A stretch of 64,000 nucleotides of DNA from the NCBI GenBank assembly GCA_027307165.1, contig DAHUXM010000016.1:1-64000 (forward strand). The letters run 5' to 3'. Every line of letters begins with the position of its first letter. The stretch's first letter is position 1. This DNA is from Gemmatimonadota bacterium (GTDB taxonomy: Bacteria; Gemmatimonadota; Gemmatimonadetes; Gemmatimonadales; Gemmatimonadaceae). The translations under genes and the position numbers were made by a program. Of the stretch, positions 59,243 to 64,000 are shown one piece after another. Below the pieces are notes generated by a model that saw only the letters and a list, made by a program, of their open reading frames with translations, did no database searches and was not told where the DNA came from.

Positions 59243-60076
59243 TCATGCCGTCGACTTGCCGATGGCATGTTCACGTGCCCAGCCCATCGCGAAATCAGCC
59301 ACCTCTTCCCAGCCTGGAACTCCGATCGTCAGGTGAGGGCGATCGGGGTACTCGTGATAGTCGGTGACGGCGCGCGACTTCTTGAACAGGTTGAAGTTTG
59401 CCCTGGTTACCGACGCCGGCACGGTGTGATCCATGCCCCCTCCGATCAGCAACAGTGGCGCACGATCGTCGTTGCGGAAATTCACCGTCGTTTCGGCGTG
59501 CGGATTGAAGTTGGCGAGACTCGCCTGGAACAACACGTGGTTCGGACCCGGAACTGCATAACGCGTGTAGATCGGAACGGTTTGCTCTTCTGATAGCGTG
59601 TTGGTGAATCCGTAGTGGAACTGCTCCAGCGTCAACGCGACGGCGCGGTGTCGCTCGAACGGATTCTTGAGTGCCGGGAACGCCGACTTGAGACTTGCGA
59701 ACGGTAGAACGAAGATCCCCTTCACGGGTGCAGGATCTATCGCGACACCAGCGGCGCCGAGTCCGCGATCGAGCAGGATTTCCGTGATCAGTCCGCCGAA
59801 GGAATGTCCGATGATGATGGGCGGACGATCCAGCGCGCGCACGATTCGCTCATAATGCTCGACGATCTCTTCCACTCCGAGTCCGTCGATCGCCGCCGGA
59901 TCGCGACGGAGCTCTTCGATGTCGCCTTCCATTCCGGGCCAGCTGCGCGCAATCACGCGGTAGCCCTTCGCGGTATAGTGACTCACCCAGTGCTCCCAGC
60001 TGAGCGCAGTGAGCCAGAGTCCGTTGATGAGAACGATCGTGTCCGGGGAATTTGCAACATTACTTCCTGTCGCCAT
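59243..60076 (-). CDS. Alpha/beta-hydrolase
   Basis: A 277-residue alpha/beta-hydrolase, no signal peptide. The opening TIVLINGLWLTALSWEHWVSHYTAKGYRVIARSWPGM contains the HG-like oxyanion strand (NGLW), the nucleophile elbow is GHSFGG (about residue 92), and the catalytic His is probably in YPDRPHLTI near the C terminus. Several features (WLTALSWEHW, SWPGMEGDIEELR) resemble esterases annotated as haloalkane- or epoxide-hydrolase-like proteins. Substrate unknown. Confidence 0.85.
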   Translation of the reverse strand: MATGSNVANSPDTIVLINGLWLTALSWEHWVSHYTAKGYRVIARSWPGMEGDIEELRRDPAAIDGLGVEEIVEHYERIVRALDRPPIIIGHSFGGLITEILLDRGLGAAGVAIDPAPVKGIFVLPFASLKSAFPALKNPFERHRAVALTLEQFHYGFTNTLSEEQTVPIYTRYAVPGPNHVLFQASLANFNPHAETTVNFRNDDRAPLLLIGGGMDHTVPASVTRANFNLFKKSRAVTDYHEYPDRPHLTIGVPGWEEVADFAMGWAREHAIGKSTA

Positions 60077-60438
60077 AACCGTCTCCGTGAACGTTCATGC
60101 GTTGACCGGAGCAGCGGCGGCATTCGTCCGCGGTCCGCGTTGACGCGATAGCAGCATCGATCTCCGCATCGGTCGTCACCACCCGATGCGCAGAATGTAC
60201 ACGATCTTCCGGATAGGCGTTGAACCGGACGCCACCCTCAACAACAGTGGACGTCGTCCGTAAAACCTAAGCGCCTTAGGCTTCCAGGCAAATGCGCGTG
60301 TGGAGGCTTACACGCCATCGCGGGTGAGGATGTCATCCATCAGACGCCGTCCCCGGAAACGCAAACGGCTCCCGTCAGGGATCCGCTCGTTGAATCGAAC
60401 TTCTTCAATCTTCGCTCGTCGAGGGTGGCGGCCACGCC
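60077..60438. other. Intergenic region, 362 bases, one palindrome
   Basis: Between the hydrolase and LTXXQ genes, both on the minus strand. Apart from the hairpin at 60266-60280 there is no supported feature. Confidence 0.4.
60266..60280 (-). terminator. Palindrome CCTAAG-GCG-CTTAGG followed by T-tract on the minus strand
   Basis: Perfect 6-bp stem with a 3-base loop; on the minus strand it is followed by TTTTA. It may end the LTXXQ transcript (about 160 bases downstream of its stop) or be an operator for the hydrolase. Confidence 0.4.
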
Positions 60439-61035
60439 TCACGGACCGCCCATTCCACCACCGGGCCGCCCACCGCCGCGGCGACCACCGCTGCCCGCTC
60501 CGCGTCCGGCCCCGTTACCCGGCACGATCGGAGCATCCGCCTGCTCCTCCAACTGTTCGGCCTTTTTCTGTTGATCGAGGTTGAGCACGAGCAGCGTCTC
60601 GTTGCGCGCGTTCACGTCCACGTCGTGAAGATCGCCGAGTACCGATGCAAGCTCGCGGCGCTGAGCGGCCATCGCCTTGCGTGACGAGTCTGTGGATGGC
60701 GCCGCGACACTGGTCGGATGCATCGCCATGATCGCCTTTACTGAGTCGAGCGTGTTGTTGAGCGTTACACGCCTGCTCATCGCCCGCATGCGAATCTCGC
60801 TCACCCTGGTTGTCTGCGAATCGGCGAGCTGAAGGTCAGAGCGGTGCGCGAAGACGATCTCGGCGAAACTCATTTGAGGTCGCGGTGCCCCCGTGGCAGT
60901 AGTATCGCCCTCGCCGCGTTGACCGCGTCCTCGACTGCCGCCACTACCGAATCCACCGCGACCACCCTGCGCCACCGCGAGAGCAGGCATGGCGGCCACG
61001 GATACGAAAAGAACTGCATTGAGAAGTCTTGTCAT
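60439..61035 (-). CDS. Secreted Gly/Arg-rich LTXXQ-like protein
   Basis: A 198-residue exported protein: signal peptide (TRLLNAVLFVSVAAMPALAVAQ), then a Gly/Arg-rich block (GGRGGFGSGGSRGRGQRG), a helical core (about 55-160) with LQLADSQTTRVSEIRMRAMSRR and LLVLNLDQQKKAEQL resembling Spy/CpxP-type LTxxQ helices, and a Gly/Arg-rich tail (GRGAGSGGRRGGGRPGGGMGGP). The glycine-arginine ends resemble RNA- or polyanion-binding tails but are on an exported protein. Function unknown. Confidence 0.7.
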   Translation of the reverse strand: MTRLLNAVLFVSVAAMPALAVAQGGRGGFGSGGSRGRGQRGEGDTTATGAPRPQMSFAEIVFAHRSDLQLADSQTTRVSEIRMRAMSRRVTLNNTLDSVKAIMAMHPTSVAAPSTDSSRKAMAAQRRELASVLGDLHDVDVNARNETLLVLNLDQQKKAEQLEEQADAPIVPGNGAGRGAGSGGRRGGGRPGGGMGGP

Positions 61036-61245
61036 GAATTCAGTTGACTGGCCGGAATTGGCTTCGTTAAGACATTCTGACCCGCACATTGTTCCGATTC
61101 ACGCCATGCCAGATCGCGGACAACGCTGATTCGTGCATTGCACGATGCGACACGATTTCGGACTGCTACCTCGTGCAGAGCTGAATCCAGGACGACGAAT
61201 CGTTGATGACCGCCGCCGCATTGTAGACCCACCAGGTACGACAAA

Positions 61246-61275
61246 GCCCCGCAACGGCAGGAACCGTTACGGGGC
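61246..61275 (-). terminator. Terminator hairpin of tRNA-Ile
   Basis: Arms GCCCCGCAACGG and CCGTTACGGGGC pair with one internal mismatch, 6-base loop, and TTTG follows on the minus strand, 25 bases after the tRNA-Ile 3' end. Confidence 0.75.
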
Positions 61276-61300
61276 CGACATCGCGTTTACAATCGAACAG

Positions 61301-61374
<74 letters not shown>

Positions 61375-61488
61375 TCGATCCGTCTTCCATATCGAACGAT
61401 GACGTGGAAAACGACCGGGAGCCCTTGAAGATAAAAGAGCCCACACCCCCGAGCAAGCGACTGCGCCGCATCCGCATTCCTCAAACCG

Positions 61489-62037
61489 TCAGGGACGCTT
61501 CCCCTCACGCCTCAGGATTCGCACCACCACATCCCACGCGGCATCGACGTCGGCGCATACATCGACATCATCGCGCTCATCAAATGGAGTCGACGAAACG
61601 GCATTGCGCGCACCCGCCAGCAACAGGGATTCGGCGCCTCGCCGTTGCTCCTGCGTGCAGCCGCACTCACGCAACCGGTCCAGATAGCCCAGAGCAACCG
61701 ATCTTGCCCGCTCGGGAAGCTCCGCCGTGGCCGGATACAGATACCGACGTCCCGATCCTTCGTGCAGCTCCGCCTTGCCCGCTGGGACCGCCGCAGGGTC
61801 GCCGCTGATCAGCCACTCGACCGATACCTCCAGCGCGCCTGCCAACGCCGCCAGCACCGCGGGATCGCTGGGCACCATGGCCCCGTTCTCCCACCGGCTC
61901 ACCGTGTTCCGATTTACCCCCACGGCCCTGGCCAGGTCGCCCTGCGTCACCTTATGACCGCCAACGCGCAGCCCTTCCCGCGCCGATTTCACCCGATCCC
62001 CGAGTGACACCCTGCGCCCGATCCGGCTGCGTATCAT
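61489..62037 (-). CDS. XRE-family repressor-type regulator
   Basis: A 182-residue protein. The N-terminal lambda-repressor-like helix-turn-helix is KVTQGDLARAVGVNRNTVSRWENGAMVPSDPAVLAALAGALEVSVEWLISG (about 28-80). The C-terminal 100 residues are helical and have no recognisable peptidase (LexA-type) motif, so it is not an auto-cleaving CI. It is divergent from a small HTH gene; its ATG overlaps one of three ATGATAC/GTATCAT half-sites, suggesting autorepression. Confidence 0.85.
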   Translation of the reverse strand: MIRSRIGRRVSLGDRVKSAREGLRVGGHKVTQGDLARAVGVNRNTVSRWENGAMVPSDPAVLAALAGALEVSVEWLISGDPAAVPAGKAELHEGSGRRYLYPATAELPERARSVALGYLDRLRECGCTQEQRRGAESLLLAGARNAVSSTPFDERDDVDVCADVDAAWDVVVRILRREGKRP

Positions 62038-62095
62038 AGATTGCTTGACTTGCTACGCCCGCGTATCATATTCCACACCGCATGAGGCGTGATAC
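62031..62095. promoter_or_regulatory. Control region of the XRE/HTH pair with three GTATCA half-sites
   Basis: GTATCA occurs at 62031-62036 and 62063-62068, and its inverse TGATAC at 62090-62095. The last two face each other as an inverted pair 21 bases apart. A plus-strand -35 TTGACT is at 62045-62050 with CATATT/TATTCC near 62067-62074 as a possible -10. The layout recalls a CI/Cro switch region. Confidence 0.55.
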
Positions 62096-62133
62096 TTCTA
62101 ACCGTTAGAAATGCAACGTATTGGTAGCCAAGA

Positions 62134-62370
62134 ATGGCTATGACGCCACTCGAACGCAAGGCGGCGTTGAGGGCCGCCGTGACGCTGCGCGAGTTGACGA
62201 TGGCGGAGGCCGCCGCCGAGCTTGGCGTCTCCTACAACCACCTCACCCTCGTCATCAGCGGTGAGCGGGTCGGCAGTGCGCGGCTGGAAGAGGCCATTTC
62301 AGCGCTGATCGGCCGGCCGGTCGCGGAAGTCTTCGGACGCACCGCGCGACCTGCACGGAAAAAGCGCTAG
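62134..62370 (+). CDS. Small helix-turn-helix DNA-binding protein (Cro-like position)
   Basis: A 78-residue protein: MTPLERKAALRAAVTLRELTMAEAAAELGVSYNHLTLVISGERVGSARLEEAISALIG, a compact XRE-type HTH (about 22-58), followed by the basic tail RTARPARKKR. Size and divergent arrangement with an XRE repressor resemble Cro or other small phage/plasmid regulators. No phage genes are nearby. A strong terminator follows after 18 bases. Confidence 0.75.
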   Translation: MAMTPLERKAALRAAVTLRELTMAEAAAELGVSYNHLTLVISGERVGSARLEEAISALIGRPVAEVFGRTARPARKKR

Positions 62371-62388
62371 CGCGAATCGCTCACGGAC

Positions 62389-62426
62389 AAGAAAAGGGCG
62401 GCCCCTGACAGGGTCGCCCTTTTCTT
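62389..62426. terminator. Strong bidirectional terminator
   Basis: A 16-bp stem, AAGAAAAGGGCG+GCCC with GGGT+CGCCCTTTTCTT (one G-T pair), 6-base loop. T/A-rich ends make it work for the small HTH gene (plus) and for the acidic-protein gene (minus). Confidence 0.88.
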
Positions 62427-62470
62427 GAATTGTCCAGCTGTGCGGAGCGCCGGCTCACGCCGGCACGACG

Positions 62471-62827
62471 CTAGAGATCGGCATCCTCGCCGTCGTCCAC
62501 ATCGTCGATGTCAGCGTCCTCGTCCAGATCGTCATCGAGGTCTTCATCGTCGTCTTCGTCATCATCGTCGAAGTCGTCGTCCACCTCGTCGTCTTCATCA
62601 TCGTCGTCGATGTCGAGTTCGTCGTCGTCCTCTTCATCGTCGTCGTCATCCAGGTCGTCGTCGAAGTCGTCATCGTCTTCTTCGTCGTCGTCGTCGAACG
62701 CGTTCGGCGGACCCTCGTCCTCCGGGTCTTCCTCGAACGGTCTCGCCAGGTCATAGCCGGCGAAATCGGTGCGCATGCCAATCGTGCCGGGCACGTCGAG
62801 ATCATCCAACAGCATTTCCTTCTCCAT
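62471..62827 (-). CDS. Highly acidic Asp/Glu-rich protein
   Basis: A 118-residue protein. Residues 1-40 (MLLDDLDVPGTIGMRTDFAGYDLARPFEED) look structured; the rest is almost unbroken Asp/Glu with a few Phe, Leu and Ile. Such tails occur in bacterial proteins that bind basic partners (for example RNA-polymerase delta subunit) or metals. No family is recognised. GGAG-AAGGAA precedes a second ATG at 62815, which is an alternative start. On the opposite strand the same codons read as poly-Ser, which is not a gene. Confidence 0.6.
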   Translation of the reverse strand: MEKEMLLDDLDVPGTIGMRTDFAGYDLARPFEEDPEDEGPPNAFDDDDEEDDDDFDDDLDDDDDEEDDDELDIDDDDEDDEVDDDFDDDDEDDDEDLDDDLDEDADIDDVDDGEDADL

Positions 62828-62955
62828 CTGAATTACACGGGGTTCACGGGAAGTTAATCGGGCAGCCACTCGCGAAGTCAATACCTGTCACACAGAAGCG
62901 CAGCGGTCGTGCAACAAACGTGCAACCCTGAAAACGGGTGAGTTCCGCCGGTCGG

Positions 62956-64000
62956 TCAACCGGCGGCACGCTCACGTTTTGCCTCACGCGACATCTTCTT
63001 CCGATCGTTCGCGCTGAGGTGACGCTTACGCAAACGGATGGCCGCCGGCGTCACCTCGATCAGTTCGTCCTCCTCGATATATTCGAGCGCACTTTCCAGA
63101 GTCATTACCCGCGGTGGCTCCAGTTGGATGTTCTCATCGGTCGATTTGGATCGCATGTTGGACATCTTTTTTTCGCGCGTCGGGTTGACGTCCATGTCAC
63201 CCGGGCGTGAATTCTCGCCGATTATCATACCCTCGTACACCGGATCGGTCGGCGATACGAATAGTGTCGACCGCTCGGCGAGGTTAGCCAGAGCGAATGC
63301 AACGATCACGCCGGAGTCCATCGATACCAGCGTTCCGCGCGAGCGCCCCGACAGCGGACCGGCCCAGGGTCCGTACTCCAGAAACCGATGGTGCATGATT
63401 CCCGTGCCACGAGTATCGGTCAGAAATTCCGAGCGATAGCCGAACAGTCCGCGCGCCGGAATCCGGTACGTCAGACGGGTCATTCCCTGGCCCGGATTCT
63501 TCATCTCGATCATCTCGCCGCGGCGCGGACCGAGCTTCTCGATCACCGCACCCAGGAACTCCTCGGGCACGTCGATTGAAAGCTCTTCGTAAGGCTCCAG
63601 ACGCTCGCCGTCCGGCCCCTCACGCGTTATGACGCGCGGCCTCGAAACCTGGAACTCGTAGCCCTCACGCCGCATCGTCTCCATCAGAATCGTGAGATGC
63701 AGCTCGCCGCGTCCGGCCACGGTCCACGTATCGGTCGCCGACGTATCCTCCACCCGCAGGGCGACGTTGCGCTCAAGCTCCTTGTACAGCCGCTCACGCA
63801 GCTGGCGCGACGTCACGAACTTCCCTTCCTTGCCGGCGAAGGGCGAATTGTTGACGAGGAAGTCGACCGAGATGGTCGGCTCCTCGACCGAAATTCCTTC
63901 CAGTCGCTCGGGCGTGTTGACGTCGGTGATCGTGAGTCCGATCTCGACACCTTCGAGTCCCGCCAGCGCAACGATGTTACCGGCGGTCGAGCTGTTCACT
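62956..64000 (-). CDS. typA: Ribosome-associated GTPase TypA/BipA, C-terminal part (5' end outside window)
   Basis: The last 347 residues of TypA/BipA, a translational GTPase that acts in ribosome assembly and stress. The GTPase domain is missing from the window. Present are the domain II/III motifs (SRQLRERLYKELERNVALRVED; VAGRGELHLTILMETMRREGYEFQVSRP), and the family-specific C-terminal domain (RGTGIMHHRFLEYGPWAG; GEDGEDS-like GENSRPGDMDVNPTREKKMSNMRSKSTDENIQL; SALEYIEEDELIEVTPAAIRLRKRHLSANDRKK). The reading is continuous to the window edge. Confidence 0.96.
   Translation of the reverse strand, partial: VNSSTAGNIVALAGLEGVEIGLTITDVNTPERLEGISVEEPTISVDFLVNNSPFAGKEGKFVTSRQLRERLYKELERNVALRVEDTSATDTWTVAGRGELHLTILMETMRREGYEFQVSRPRVITREGPDGERLEPYEELSIDVPEEFLGAVIEKLGPRRGEMIEMKNPGQGMTRLTYRIPARGLFGYRSEFLTDTRGTGIMHHRFLEYGPWAGPLSGRSRGTLVSMDSGVIVAFALANLAERSTLFVSPTDPVYEGMIIGENSRPGDMDVNPTREKKMSNMRSKSTDENIQLEPPRVMTLESALEYIEEDELIEVTPAAIRLRKRHLSANDRKKMSREAKRERAAG

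Noticed and set aside
62508-62756. 82-codon poly-Ser frame on the plus strand
   Set aside because: It is only the complement of the Asp/Glu codons of the acidic protein.

Overview
The window is about 64 kb of GC-rich bacterial chromosome with short intergenic gaps and many four-base start/stop overlaps. Gene content fits a Gemmatimonadota-type soil bacterium: a TPR-linked Ser/Thr kinase, a DUF4097 protein, a TonB receptor, several LTXXQ-type secreted proteins, an EF-P with an unusual loop, a NagB/PIG-L fusion, and many lipoproteins. No ribosomal RNA or long marker is present, so this placement is an inference. No phage, plasmid, IS transposase or CRISPR array is visible.

Layout. 1-5 kb: end of a MarR regulator, a membrane protein, two DNA-repair genes (Mug-type glycosylase, alkyl-DNA alkyltransferase) and a GGDEF/EAL protein. 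5-8.1 kb: small beta-rich protein and a Ser/Thr kinase with TPRs. 8.5-10.4 kb: ArsR regulator, SRPBCC protein and metallo-beta-lactamase-fold hydrolase as one coupled operon. 10.5-11.3 kb: six tRNA genes on the minus strand. 11.4-21.2 kb: nine genes joined almost entirely by start/stop overlaps, encoding activation and dearomatisation of an aryl-CoA (best candidate 2-aminobenzoate/anthranilate) and a beta-oxidation-like lower pathway, including a RidA enamine hydrolase and an internal MarR regulator. 21.3-26.7 kb: PAS-GGDEF protein, then a sigma-54 response regulator, histidine kinase and lipoprotein. 26.8-31.3 kb: KPDT-repeat secreted protein, PaiB-like protein, MetE, MerR regulator and a stand-alone DUF542 protein. 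31.6-34.4 kb: tRNA-Trp, tRNA-His, EF-P, and a DGPF protein with its ECF sigma factor. 34.4-38.4 kb: TesA/YbbA/YbbP-like export cluster. 38.4-46 kb: repeat cluster, secreted metalloprotease, orphan tungstate/molybdate-binding protein, phenylalanine hydroxylase, NagB-PIG-L fusion, serine hydrolase. 46-54.6 kb: TonB receptor, small unknown proteins (two of them paralogues), cupin, SDR, PLP decarboxylase, DUF4097 protein, nitroreductase, Nudix. 54.8-61.4 kb: secreted LTXXQ proteins, sugar transferase, a membrane-tethered GNAT with a coupled 39-residue membrane peptide, a triple DUF3761 protein, a haem-type binding lipoprotein, alpha/beta hydrolase, tRNA-Ile. 61.5-64 kb: a divergent XRE/small-HTH pair with shared half-sites, a very acidic protein, and the 3' part of typA/bipA.

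The strongest coherent system is the 11.4-21.2 kb catabolic operon. The most interesting less-charted items are the XRE/HTH switch without a phage, the MerR-DUF542-metE neighbourhood with shared control elements, the membrane-GNAT/micropeptide pair, and a small paralogous protein family at 48-50 kb. Functions are read from motifs and context only; no database search was run.
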